From positions 1-27,625 of the IMG/VR virus record IMGVR_UViG_3300032285_001417: DNA of 27,625 bases; one strand, 5' to 3'. The DNA comes from a virus. Within the stretch, counting starts at the first letter, position 1. Every line of letters begins with the position of its first letter. Below the pieces are notes generated by a model that saw only the letters and a program-made list of their open reading frames with translations, did not search any database and was not told the DNA's origin. Positions 1 to 6,884 of the stretch are shown here, in pieces. Position numbers and translations under genes: made by a program.

Positions 1-1
1 C

Positions 2-103
2 AAATCTGACTATTACGCAGCTCGCACCAAGGCATTGAAAGCAACCACTTTTGATCCCGAAGCAGCGGGCAAGCAGTACGATGACGAAAGGACTGAACCA
101 TGA
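2..103 (+). CDS. C-terminal end of unknown phage protein (5' partial)
   Basis: The reading frame is open from the left edge and stops at a TGA that overlaps the ATG of the next gene (ATGA). Only the last 33 residues are visible. They contain KSDYYAARTKALKA followed by TFDPEAAG, which closely matches residues 26-52 of the 1025-residue M15 peptidase protein that starts at 17468 (22 of 27 aligned residues identical by hand). After this segment the protein ends within a few residues, so it lacks the peptidase domain. It may be a short stand-alone paralogue of the N-terminal region of that ejection protein. Its upstream length is unknown. The role is not recognised. Confidence 0.7.
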   Translation, partial: KSDYYAARTKALKATTFDPEAAGKQYDDERTEP

Positions 104-345
104 AAGCGATCTCCACGACTCGTAACCTCGAGAAGATGTCTCGCGTACATGAGCCCGCCGGTGAGCAGGTGCATCAGATCCGAGGCAAAGGGATGAATAT
201 CGGCGGTTCCGACCCGCGCGCATCTAACAACGTCAAACCTATTTCACAGCCCCGCATGCCAAGCGGTCAGGCCCAGAGCTACCTCCCTGCCATGAAGAAC
301 GGCGGCGTTGTGCCTGGTGTCCCGCACCACGGCAAGGGCTGCTAA
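100..345 (+). CDS. Small phage protein of unknown function (81 aa)
   Basis: The start ATG overlaps the stop of the preceding gene. AAAGGA sits about 8 bases upstream as a ribosome binding site. The protein is basic and low in hydrophobic residues, rich in Gly, Pro, Ser and Asn, with no membrane segment or signal peptide, and ends in HHGKGC. It looks largely disordered. Its place among small genes directly before scaffold and capsid suggests a minor virion or assembly factor, but no family was recognised and no function is claimed. Confidence 0.75.
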   Translation: MKAISTTRNLEKMSRVHEPAGEQVHQIRGKGMNIGGSDPRASNNVKPISQPRMPSGQAQSYLPAMKNGGVVPGVPHHGKGC

Positions 346-350
346 CGAGG

Positions 351-393
351 TCCGCATGTGCGGATATTACCCGGCCAGGTAAGGAGTTACATC
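351..393 (+). promoter_or_regulatory. Hairpin-containing leader before the 90-aa repeat protein
   Basis: TCCGCATGTGCGGA (351-364) is a perfect palindrome. It is followed by TTACC (367-371) and GGTAA (378-382), which can pair around a six-base loop that runs into the AAGGAG ribosome binding site (381-386). The stretch GGATATTACC (362-371) recurs with one change at 4212-4221, before another virion gene with the same AAGGAGT site. Whether this is a promoter, an RNA-processing site or a translational control hairpin cannot be decided from sequence alone. Confidence 0.4.
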
Positions 394-666
394 ATGGCAA
401 ACATCGACTTCCCCAAAGGGGGTAAGACCAAGATGTTCAGCAACAACTCTGCGGGTCCGCAGGTTGCTGGACAAAGCTCAAGCATGGGCAAATCAAGCGA
501 CAAGTTCGCAAAAGGTGGTTCGAAGGTTGGTACGTTGAATACCTCCGCCGGTCCACAGAAGGCTGGTCAGACATCGTCTGCTGGTCGTTCGGGCGACAAG
601 TTTGCTTCGGGTGGCAAGACCCACATGTTCGGCAAGGGCTCCGCTAACGCTGCTCGTCCGAAGTGA
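394..666 (+). CDS. Small Gly/Ser/Lys-rich phage protein with internal repeats (90 aa)
   Basis: I chose the ATG at 394 because AAGGAG lies at 381-386. An in-frame upstream ATG at 358 sits inside a palindrome without a ribosome site. The protein has two imperfect 32-residue repeats (residues 9-40 and 41-72) sharing the core SAGPQ-x-AGQ-x-SS and ending DKFA-x-GG, then a partial third copy (73-90) that again shows KT-x-MFGKG. Similar short proteins with KTKMFGK-type repeats are common in tailed phages of Gram-negative bacteria and lack an assigned role. It is basic, probably disordered, with no membrane segment. A minor capsid or packaging-associated role is only inferred from position. Confidence 0.8.
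   Translation: MANIDFPKGGKTKMFSNNSAGPQVAGQSSSMGKSSDKFAKGGSKVGTLNTSAGPQKAGQTSSAGRSGDKFASGGKTHMFGKGSANAARPK
418..663 (+). repeat. In-frame 96-bp repeat, two copies plus partial
   Basis: Two 96-base units (418-513 and 514-609) and a shortened third (610-663) encode the repeated segments of the 90-aa protein. DNA identity is imperfect, so the repeat is conserved mainly at protein level. Confidence 0.65.
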
Positions 667-675
667 GGTGCTTCC

Positions 676-870
676 ATGAAGCCCGAGGACCACGTCAAAG
701 TATCTAAGGGAAAGCCTTACGAGCGGGAAACTCTTCCTGATCGTCATGCGCCAACCCAGATCACTGGCGGCGATATGTATAATCGCCGTCGCAACGACTA
801 TCATAAGAATTCGAAAGCTCCCGATTTTGAGAGCATCTTCGGTACTCTTGTGATGCCAAAGCCACGGTGA
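676..870 (+). CDS. Hypothetical phage protein (64 aa)
   Basis: The start is ATG with GAGGTG about 6 bases upstream, nine bases after the previous stop. The product is hydrophilic and basic, with an RRR run near residue 37 and no hydrophobic segment. It lies between the repeat protein and another small gene in the run leading into scaffold and capsid. No family was recognised. Tight spacing and same-strand packing support it as a real gene. Confidence 0.65.
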   Translation: MKPEDHVKVSKGKPYERETLPDRHAPTQITGGDMYNRRRNDYHKNSKAPDFESIFGTLVMPKPR

Positions 871-873
871 TCA

Positions 874-1113
874 ATGGACCGTGAGCTGATTTTGGCAGCC
901 GCCAAACTTCAGAGAACCGCCCCCGAGAGCTGGAAAGAGTTCTTGGGGGCCTTTGAAGAACACACCAACAAATCCCGCGATAACTGCATCTCGTCGCCAC
1001 TGGAAACACTCGCCCTGAACCAAGGCCGCGCACAAGCTTGTGTCGCGCTCCTCAAAGTTCTGCGCGACTGTATTTCACTCGCTGACCAGATCGAGAAAGC
1101 GAAAAACAGATGA
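874..1113 (+). CDS. Hypothetical alpha-helical protein (79 aa)
   Basis: The start ATG is three bases after the previous stop, and the stop overlaps the scaffold start (ATGA), so translation is probably coupled. The protein looks all-helical. A first half with SWKEFLGAFEEH is followed by a helix around QGRAQACVALLKVLRDC. Proteins of about 80 residues with a W-x-x-F-x-x-AF...QGRAQ pattern are seen just before scaffold genes in other podovirus-like genomes, as far as I recall. Function is unknown; a head-assembly accessory role is inferred from position only. Confidence 0.7.
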   Translation: MDRELILAAAKLQRTAPESWKEFLGAFEEHTNKSRDNCISSPLETLALNQGRAQACVALLKVLRDCISLADQIEKAKNR

Positions 1114-2156
1114 CTAACCTAGCTATTCAAAACGACCCAAACATTGTTCTTCCTCCTTCCGTACGCGCTACCATTGCCAAGGCAGACGCCTACTACGTCG
1201 AAGATCAAAATACAGAAAATGCACAAGATACGGAAAATGTGCAGGATCTAAACAATGCGGACACTCCCACCGAAGCACCAGAAGCGACCGCCGCCCAACC
1301 TACCCAGGACGAACAGCCCAAGCCCGAACCTACCCAGGTCACGGATGGTAGCGAAGACGACCTAAGTTGGGAACGCCGCTACAAGGCTATGAAGGGACGC
1401 TTCGATCGGTCTCAGGATCAGATCAAGGCAATGTCCGAACAGATCTCCAGTCTTCAGAATTTGATGGCCACATTGCAGACTGTGCGGCCTGATGCTGGCT
1501 CTGAATTTGGCGAAGCACCTGCTTCGACGAAGCTTTTGACCGAAGATGAAGAGCGCGATTACGGCCAGGATTTCCTGAAAGTTGTGGGAAAGAAGGCTAA
1601 AGAGGAGCTCTCTCCTGAAGTTTCTGCGCTCAAGAAACAGGTCGCTGATCTCGAGGCGAAACTGACGGGTGTCAATGGTTTCGTGGCACAAAACGCACGC
1701 GAAAAGATGCTCAGCGATATGGATGCGCGTCTTCCCAATTGGCGCGAAGTCAATGTCAATGATGAATTTAAATCATGGTTGGCCTTGCCTGATCCTTATT
1801 CTGGTGTTATTCGTCACGATATGCTGAAGGCAGCATACGCCGGAAATGATACCCGCCGTGTACTTGCTTTCTTCAATGGCTTCCTCGCTGAAGAGGCTGC
1901 CGTGGCCCCCGCCAGAGCGGACTCGGATCAGGGGACAGTGGTCCCCAAGATCCCACTCCAAGACTTGGCCGCGCCCGGTAGAGCTAAGACAGCTGCGGCA
2001 TCTGGTGCCCCCGCTGAGAAGCCCTTCTTCACACGCGCTCAGATTGCTGCGTTCTACGCGGACTGTGCCACCGGCAAGTATCGGGGCAAAGACGCGGAGA
2101 AAGATCGGATGGAAAAGTCCATTTTTGATGCTCAGCAAGAGGGGCGTATTCGATAA
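1110..2156 (+). CDS. Capsid scaffolding protein
   Basis: A scaffold would fill the procapsid and guide coat assembly before leaving the head. The gene sits directly upstream of the major capsid gene, the usual scaffold position. The 348-residue protein is acidic and hydrophilic. Residues about 25-90 are low-complexity Asn/Glu/Pro/Thr/Gln. Next comes a helix beginning SWERRYKAMKGRFD, followed by QISSLQNL and other coiled-coil-like stretches to about residue 190. The charged C-terminus (FFTRAQIAAFYADCATGKYR) resembles the coat-binding tails of phage scaffolds of this type. The start overlaps the previous stop. No protease motif is visible. An alternative label is capsid assembly protein; sequence alone does not prove it leaves the head. 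Confidence 0.8.
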   Translation: MTNLAIQNDPNIVLPPSVRATIAKADAYYVEDQNTENAQDTENVQDLNNADTPTEAPEATAAQPTQDEQPKPEPTQVTDGSEDDLSWERRYKAMKGRFDRSQDQIKAMSEQISSLQNLMATLQTVRPDAGSEFGEAPASTKLLTEDEERDYGQDFLKVVGKKAKEELSPEVSALKKQVADLEAKLTGVNGFVAQNAREKMLSDMDARLPNWREVNVNDEFKSWLALPDPYSGVIRHDMLKAAYAGNDTRRVLAFFNGFLAEEAAVAPARADSDQGTVVPKIPLQDLAAPGRAKTAAASGAPAEKPFFTRAQIAAFYADCATGKYRGKDAEKDRMEKSIFDAQQEGRIR

Positions 2157-2179
2157 CCCTTCTTTGAGGAACCATAACC

Positions 2180-3169
2180 ATGTCATTCGGTTCAGCTACT
2201 TCTGGTACTACCCCTCCGCTTTGGCCCGCTGGCTCTACTGCCAACGGTTTGAAGGCTGCTGGTTTTATCCCTGAAATTTGGTCGGGCAAGCTCGTTGAGA
2301 AGTTCTACGCTTCCACCGTTCTCTCTGCTATTTCCAACACCGACTACGAAGGCGAAATCAAGCAGTTCGGCGACAAGGTGAACATCCGCACCAAGCCGAC
2401 CATCACCATCAACGACTACCTGCCCGACGGTGACCTGTCCGTACAGCGTCCTACCGGCGGTCTGCTCACCTTGAACATCGACCAGGCAAAGTACTTCAAC
2501 CTCGCCCTGGACGACGTCATGAAGATCCAGTCCGACGTCAACCTGATGTCTGTCTGGGCTGACGATGCTTCTCAGCAGTTCAAGATCACCATCGCCAGCG
2601 CTGTATTGCTTGGTATTCTCAACCAGGCTGGCACGAAGAACAAGGGCGCGACAGCCGGTGCAATCACCAGCTCGATCAACCTCGGTGTCACTTCGTCTGG
2701 TCCTCTGGCTCTGGTGCCCAGCAACGCGACCACAGGTCAGGTCGATGTTCTCGACATGCTCCTGCGTCTCGGCCAGGCTCTCGACGAGCAGAACATCCCA
2801 GAAGAAGGCCGTTGGGTCGTCCTCCCAACCTGGGCTGCCACGCTGATCAAGAAGTCGGAACTCCGCCAGGCTTACCTGTCCGGTGACTCCGTCTCCATCC
2901 TGCGTAACGGCCGTTTGGGCGCTGTTGATCGTTTCACGATCTACGCTTCCAACCTGCTGCCTTCTGGCGTCGCAGCTGGCTTGGCTGCTGGTGAATATGT
3001 TGTGTATGCCGGTCATGCCCACGGCCTGACCTTCGCTTCGCAGTTCACCAACGTCGAAACGATCCGCTCCGAGCGCTCGTTCGCTAACCTGCTCCGTGGC
3101 CTCCAGGTCTATGGCTACCAGGTTGTGGACAACAAGGCTCTCGCTCAGGCGATCGTGACCAAGGTCTGA
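2180..3169 (+). CDS. Major capsid protein
   Basis: This is the probable coat subunit forming the icosahedral head. It has 329 residues, a normal size for HK97-fold coats of podovirus-like phages. The N-terminal part has FIPEIWSGKLVEKFYASTVL, then GDKVNIRTKP and DYLPDGDLSVQRP. These are typical of a family of phage coat proteins in which an N-arm is followed by a beta-rich stretch reading about threading and spine helices. The C-terminal part (SERSFANLLRGLQVYGYQVV, then a short tail) also fits. The start is preceded by GAGGA at 2166-2170. A strong hairpin terminator follows, as often seen after highly expressed coat genes. Codon use is strongly G/C at third positions, unlike the fibre genes. 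Confidence 0.93.
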   Translation: MSFGSATSGTTPPLWPAGSTANGLKAAGFIPEIWSGKLVEKFYASTVLSAISNTDYEGEIKQFGDKVNIRTKPTITINDYLPDGDLSVQRPTGGLLTLNIDQAKYFNLALDDVMKIQSDVNLMSVWADDASQQFKITIASAVLLGILNQAGTKNKGATAGAITSSINLGVTSSGPLALVPSNATTGQVDVLDMLLRLGQALDEQNIPEEGRWVVLPTWAATLIKKSELRQAYLSGDSVSILRNGRLGAVDRFTIYASNLLPSGVAAGLAAGEYVVYAGHAHGLTFASQFTNVETIRSERSFANLLRGLQVYGYQVVDNKALAQAIVTKV

Positions 3170-3182
3170 TCCTAGCAAATAA

Positions 3183-3211
3183 CCCCCCGGTCAATGCCGG
3201 GGGGTCTCTTT
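3183..3211 (+). terminator. Rho-independent terminator after the capsid gene
   Basis: CCCCCCGG (3183-3190) pairs perfectly with CCGGGGGG (3197-3204) around the loop TCAATG, followed by TCTCTTT. The 8-bp G/C stem is strong but the T run is interrupted by C, so termination may be partial and allow read-through to the adaptor genes. An ATG inside the 3' arm (3194) opens the same frame as the next gene, but it is unlikely to be used. Confidence 0.85.
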
Positions 3212-3223
3212 ACGGGGGATCAG

Positions 3224-3577
3224 ATGGCGCTTGATACAGTCCAAGATTATCTGGACAAAGCACGGGTACTTCTCCAGGACACAGTCCAGCCGTATCGCTA
3301 TTCCGATGCGGAACTGGTTTCGTGCCTTGATGAAGCTATTCTGGAATGTCGCCGTCTACGTCCCGACCTTCTGCGCAATTATTTCCGTACGAGTCTGCCC
3401 GATTTCAGCCCGACAGCCTTGACTGCTCCGGTGCCCATCGACCCGCAGTACCGCATGGCGTTCGTTTATTATGTAACTGGCCAGGCTCAGCTCCGTGACG
3501 AAGAGAACACTCAGGACGCACGCGCAACCGTGTTCCTGAACAAGTTCGTGTCGCAGCTCCTGACCATCCAGGCGTGA
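3224..3577 (+). CDS. Head-tail adaptor protein, DUF6682-like
   Basis: The probable role is a small adaptor joining the portal to the tail. The 117-residue protein begins with a helical segment (VQDYLDKARVLLQDTVQPYRYSD) and continues with ELVSCLDEAILECRRLRPDL. This is the pattern I know from phage adaptor proteins labelled DUF6682: repeated LLQD, Y-x-x-x-EL and EA-x-x-E-x-x-x-LRP. The C-terminal half ends in a helix with FLNKFVSQLL. I chose ATG 3224 because GGGGGA lies about 5 bases upstream, and because the earlier in-frame ATG (3194) sits within the terminator hairpin. Position right after the capsid gene agrees with the call. Confidence 0.75.
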   Translation: MALDTVQDYLDKARVLLQDTVQPYRYSDAELVSCLDEAILECRRLRPDLLRNYFRTSLPDFSPTALTAPVPIDPQYRMAFVYYVTGQAQLRDEENTQDARATVFLNKFVSQLLTIQA

Positions 3578-3584
3578 GGGGCTC

Positions 3585-4208
3585 ATGGCAAACGCTGACA
3601 TGAACCGGATGATGGACAATGCCCGGATCCGGCTCCCTGGAGCCACCGACGGCACCATTCAGCTCGAGCTCTTTTCCTGCCTGAACGAGTTCTTCCAGTC
3701 GTCCAACATCTGGACGGAGGACGTTCCGTTCCAGGTCTTCCAGACCTCCTTGAACTTTTATGAGAACCCCGAGGCCTTTACCTACGAGGTAACGCCGACG
3801 ATGGGGGTGATCAACCGCTTGATGTACATGCTGGACACCCAGGGCAACCCGCGCGGTGGCTCCATGGCGACGCCTGGTGTGATCATCCTTGATTATTCGC
3901 CTGAGACTGACACGACCTACACGGCCACCGTCGGGCTCACGGTAACGGATCCCACGACTCGTGACGGATATCCCGAGTTTCCGGCCTGGATCCTGAACAA
4001 ATACGGCAATGACATCCTCGATGGTGTCCTTGCCCGCATGATGTCACAGCCAGCTAAACCCTACTCAAATGCTCAGCTTGCTTTGGTTCATGCAAAGAAC
4101 TTTCGTGGTGCAATCTCGCAAGCGAAGGTTGAAGCACAGCATAAAAACGTATATCGTGGGCAGAGCTGGCGGTTTCCTCGTACATTTGCCCGCAGGCGAA
4201 TTCGTTAA
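3585..4208 (+). CDS. Probable head-tail connector or tail adaptor protein (207 aa)
   Basis: It starts seven bases after the adaptor stop with a GAGGGG site. The N-terminal half has a short helix followed by TIQLELFSCLNEFFQSSNIWTED and a beta-rich domain with QTSLNFYE and FTYEV. The C-terminal half is helical and ends in the basic QSWRFPRTFARRR. This C-terminal WRFP pattern occurs in structural proteins of similar podovirus-like genomes next to the DUF6682-type adaptor. The most likely role is a second connector ring or a tail tubular A-like protein. The exact position in the tail cannot be told from sequence. Confidence 0.6.
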   Translation: MANADMNRMMDNARIRLPGATDGTIQLELFSCLNEFFQSSNIWTEDVPFQVFQTSLNFYENPEAFTYEVTPTMGVINRLMYMLDTQGNPRGGSMATPGVIILDYSPETDTTYTATVGLTVTDPTTRDGYPEFPAWILNKYGNDILDGVLARMMSQPAKPYSNAQLALVHAKNFRGAISQAKVEAQHKNVYRGQSWRFPRTFARRRIR

Positions 4209-4211
4209 TTT

Positions 4212-4244
4212 GGATGTTACCTGTGGGTGACTAAGGAGTGAATT
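4212..4244 (+). promoter_or_regulatory. Leader hairpin with shared GGATGTTACC element
   Basis: GTTACC (4216-4221) can pair with GGTGAC (4226-4231, one G-U pair) around a four-base loop. It lies directly before TAAGGAGTG, a strong ribosome site, and the ATG at 4245. GGATGTTACC (4212-4221) matches GGATATTACC at 362-371 in nine of ten positions, and both are followed by AAGGAGT. No T run follows, so a terminator is unlikely. Promoter, processing site or translation control remain open. Confidence 0.4.
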
Positions 4245-4667
4245 ATGGCTACGTACAATAAGTTCAATCAGTTTACGAAAGACATCATCGACGCGAAGCA
4301 CAACTTCGGCTCGAATGTGTTCAAGGTCATGCTGACCAACACGGCGCCAACCGCCTCAAACCAGGTCAAGGCTGACATCACTGAAATCGCGGCTGGTAAC
4401 GGCTATACCGCCGGCGGCACAGCCACCACGATCACCGAGTCCACTTCTGGCGGCTCGGCCAAGGTCGTCGGTTCCAACGTAGTGTTTACCGCTGCGGGCG
4501 GCGTGATCGGTCCGTTCCGTTACGCAGTGCTCTACAACGACACGCAGACTTCTCCTGCTAAGCCGCTCGTGGCCTGGTGGGATTACGGTTCTTCGATCTC
4601 TTTGAATGATACTGAAACCTTGACGGTGAGCTTCGACGCCACCAATGGGATTTTCCAGATCAGCTAA
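4245..4667 (+). CDS. Virion structural protein of a widespread small family (140 aa)
   Basis: The protein starts MATYNKFNQFTKDI and continues with FKVMLTN-x-AP, ITEIAAGNGYTAGG, GPFRYAVLYND and WWDYGSSI. This family of about 140 residues is very common among tailed phage structural genes. It appears beta-rich after the N-terminal helix and is likely exposed on the particle, as a head decoration or tail/fibre-base protein. Annotation elsewhere varies, so I do not assign a position. A strong AAGGAG site precedes it. It sits at the border between connector genes and the fibre region. Confidence 0.8.
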   Translation: MATYNKFNQFTKDIIDAKHNFGSNVFKVMLTNTAPTASNQVKADITEIAAGNGYTAGGTATTITESTSGGSAKVVGSNVVFTAAGGVIGPFRYAVLYNDTQTSPAKPLVAWWDYGSSISLNDTETLTVSFDATNGIFQIS

Positions 4668-4684
4668 TTACCTGGTGAAGTAAC

Positions 4685-5524
4685 ATGACGATTTCGCTCA
4701 AACACGCTTTTACTTCCGCCAAGACTGATGGCACTGACTCGACGCTTATCCAGCCTTCGAACTGGAACGCCGAGCATACCATTACGCTTGCGGCTGGTAA
4801 GATCATTGGGCGTGATACGTCTGGAGCAGGAGCTGCTCAGGAACTTCCTCTTGCTTTCGATACCAGCGGCAACGCTGCCATGTCTGCCACCGGCTACTTC
4901 ACTCCGGCTGTTGGTACAGGCGTGCAGCGTCCTGGTACGCCCACCACGGGCATGTTCCGGTTCAACACCACTTCGGGCAAGTTCGAGGGCTATAACGGCA
5001 CAATCTGGGGTTCTATCGGTGGCGGCGGTACAATCTCCGATACCGCACCTTCAAGTCCTTCCGCTGGTGACTTGTGGTGGAACTCAGCCAACGGTCAGCT
5101 TTACATCTATTACACGGATGCCAATTCCTCGCAGTGGGTCATTGCCAATGCCTTCACGGGCGCGACCGGTGTCTATCTTCCCCTGACAGGCGGTACGGTC
5201 TCCGGCGACATCTCGATGAGCGGGACGGGGCAGATCAAAGTCCCCTCGGGCACCACCGCACAGCGCTCAGGCTCCCCGACAACGGGGATGCTTCGCTTCA
5301 ACTCGACGATCAACAAATTTGAAGGCTACCAGGGCTCTGCCTGGGGCTTCCTTGGTGGCGCAGCGGGAGCTGGCGGCGACGACATTTTTTATGAGAACGG
5401 AAAGACAGTCACGACCTCCTACTCGATCACATCGGGTAAGAACGCGATGTCCGTCGGCCCAATTACAGTTAACACCGGTATCACCGTCACAGTGCCGACC
5501 GGTTCTAGGTGGGTGGTGCTATAA
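4685..5524 (+). CDS. Tail fibre protein with duplicated GMxRFNxT module (279 aa)
   Basis: The protein is beta-rich, high in Gly, Thr and Ser, with no membrane segment, as in trimeric phage fibres. The N-terminal segment (ISLKHAFTSAK, LIQPSNWNAEHTIT) is typical of fibre proteins. Two copies of a roughly 30-residue module follow, one from about residue 80 (QRPGTPTTGMFRFNTTSGKF) and one from about 196 (QRSGSPTTGMLRFNST), each ending FEGY-x-G-x-xWG. Between them is YLPLTGGTVSGDISM, a frequent shaft motif. The C-terminus has KTVTTSYSITSGKNAMSVG and ends SRWVVL, another recurrent phage fibre ending. The stop overlaps the next start (TAATG). Confidence 0.85.
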   Translation: MTISLKHAFTSAKTDGTDSTLIQPSNWNAEHTITLAAGKIIGRDTSGAGAAQELPLAFDTSGNAAMSATGYFTPAVGTGVQRPGTPTTGMFRFNTTSGKFEGYNGTIWGSIGGGGTISDTAPSSPSAGDLWWNSANGQLYIYYTDANSSQWVIANAFTGATGVYLPLTGGTVSGDISMSGTGQIKVPSGTTAQRSGSPTTGMLRFNSTINKFEGYQGSAWGFLGGAAGAGGDDIFYENGKTVTTSYSITSGKNAMSVGPITVNTGITVTVPTGSRWVVL

Positions 5525-5913
5525 TGGCTGGAACAATCGTCGCTGACACAATCAATACTGGAACTGGCATTCAGAGCACGAACAATGCTTTGACTGGCTG
5601 CGCGAAGGCGTGGGTTAAATTTACAGGGGCAAGCGGAGCCGTCGCAAGTTCTTTCAACGTATCGAGCGTAACACGGACCAGCACGGGTAAATATTCGGTA
5701 AACCTCGCAACCGCTATGGCGGACACAAATTATTCAGTTTCTGTTTCAACGACTCATTCCAGCGCGTCAATTTATACGACAAGCACATTCGTTGATACGG
5801 CGGGGGCTACATTGTCAACATCGCTTGTGCCTATTGGTTCGATCCAAAGTAACGCAAATGCGGGCGTGAACGACGAGACAAACGTGTTCGTAACAGTTTT
5901 CGGAAACGGGTGA
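5524..5913 (+). CDS. Short tail fibre-domain protein (129 aa), paralogue of next gene
   Basis: I chose ATG 5524, which shares one base with the previous stop and has AGGTGGG about 10 bases upstream; a GTG at 5509 would also be in frame. The protein has CAKAWVKF, SFNVSSVTR-x-x-x-GKYSVN and MADTNYSV, and ends VFGNG. The same order (ALAWVNF, YNVSSVTKNGTGDYT, LADANYSV, ending NIFGNG) occurs in the neighbouring gene. This receptor-binding-type domain is often found at fibre C-termini; here it stands alone as a separate small protein. Composition is more AT-rich than the capsid genes. Confidence 0.75.
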   Translation: MAGTIVADTINTGTGIQSTNNALTGCAKAWVKFTGASGAVASSFNVSSVTRTSTGKYSVNLATAMADTNYSVSVSTTHSSASIYTTSTFVDTAGATLSTSLVPIGSIQSNANAGVNDETNVFVTVFGNG

Positions 5914-5922
5914 GGATCAATC

Positions 5923-6345
5923 ATGGCAAGCGTAATCAACGCCACTTCATCCGGCATCACTTCAACGGCTGACAGCACCGGCATCATGAAAGTTCAATCC
6001 AACGGCGTGACCGTCAGTGCGCTGGCTTGGGTAAATTTCAACGGAACATCCGCATCGCCAATTACGCCCCGCGCTGCATACAATGTGTCGTCGGTGACGA
6101 AAAATGGAACTGGTGATTACACACTCAATTTTACAAATGCGCTAGCGGATGCAAATTATTCTGTGTCAGCATCTGCTAGTGTAATTTTAACAGGTACTGG
6201 TGGCGCATGTGTTGTTGAAATCTATGATGCTTCTTCAGGTGGCACAAACCCCACAACCAGCGCACTTCGTATATATGTTCATCGGAGCGCGGTCAGCGCT
6301 TATGATGTTCCTTATGTTTGTGTAAACATTTTCGGTAACGGGTAA
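5923..6345 (+). CDS. Short tail fibre-domain protein (140 aa)
   Basis: Start ATG with GAGGA 8 to 9 bases upstream. The fold is probably the same as that of the previous gene, and shared motifs place the two as tandem paralogues: AWVNFNGT, YNVSSVTKNGTGDYTLNFTN, LADANYSV and a final FGNG. The middle part differs and carries a cysteine-containing insertion, as expected if surface loops diversify. Local base composition is low in G/C (24 of 60 at 6181-6240). Probably part of a compound fibre or an alternative receptor-binding subunit. Confidence 0.75.
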   Translation: MASVINATSSGITSTADSTGIMKVQSNGVTVSALAWVNFNGTSASPITPRAAYNVSSVTKNGTGDYTLNFTNALADANYSVSASASVILTGTGGACVVEIYDASSGGTNPTTSALRIYVHRSAVSAYDVPYVCVNIFGNG

Positions 6346-6354
6346 GGTGCGTAA

Positions 6355-6873
6355 ATGGCGTTAGTTCTCGATGGCACAAACGGGATTTCGGGGAATGTGA
6401 TGCAATCTGCAAACACGCAGGCAACCACTTCTGGTACCGTAATCGACTTTACCTCTATACCAAGCACGGTAAAGCGCATCACTCTTGCGTTAAATGGTGT
6501 TTCAACCAGTGGTACAGCTTTCCCGATCCTTCAGCTCGGCAGCGGTACCTTCACAACGTCGGGCTATATCACGCGCGGAATGTTTGCAGGGCAGGCCGCA
6601 GTTGGAAACATTACGCCACCCACAAACGGTTTCATGTTGAACACCAGCAGCGTTGGTGCCGGGAACCATTACGGTCTGGTGACGCTGGTCACTATGGGCT
6701 CAAACATTTGGATCGCCCAGACAGTAACGGGCTATGATCTCACTGGCGGATCGTATGGATTTATCGGTGGCGGTTCGGTCACGCTCAGCGGCATCCTCGA
6801 TCGTATCAGGCTTACGACATCAAACAACGCCGACACTTTTGATGCTGGCTCCGCCAATATTATTTACGAATAA
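6355..6873 (+). CDS. Tail fibre tip-like protein (172 aa)
   Basis: The start MALVLDGTNGISGNV is the shaft-entry motif seen in many T7-like fibres. Residues from about 17 to the end form a domain that is repeated as the C-terminal 152 residues of the 389-aa fibre gene at 7310. Shared motifs are TSGT-x-IDFTSIPS-x-VKRIT, a later SGNIW- or GSNIW-type motif, SL/TLSGIL, and the ending TFDAGS-x-NI-x-YE. This gene looks like a fibre reduced to its terminal domain. Even the stop codon and following ribosome site (TACGAATAAGAGGAT) are identical between the two copies. Confidence 0.8.
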   Translation: MALVLDGTNGISGNVMQSANTQATTSGTVIDFTSIPSTVKRITLALNGVSTSGTAFPILQLGSGTFTTSGYITRGMFAGQAAVGNITPPTNGFMLNTSSVGAGNHYGLVTLVTMGSNIWIAQTVTGYDLTGGSYGFIGGGSVTLSGILDRIRLTTSNNADTFDAGSANIIYE

Positions 6874-6884
6874 GAGGATCTGAA

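Noticed and set aside
1846-2289. Overlapping frames at the scaffold/capsid junction on both strands
   Set aside because: They run across two well-supported genes in other frames, with no family motif or ribosome site.
2192-3178. Long minus-strand open frame opposite the capsid gene
   Set aside because: It mirrors the strong third-position G/C of the coat gene, has no recognisable motifs, and a coat gene of clear family occupies the other strand.
3194-3223. Upstream ATG for the adaptor gene
   Set aside because: It lies within the 3' arm of the terminator hairpin and lacks a ribosome site; ATG 3224 has GGGGGA.
5520-5525. TATAAT resembling a -10 promoter box
   Set aside because: It spans a stop/start junction (CTATAATG), and no -35-like sequence is found 16-18 bases upstream.
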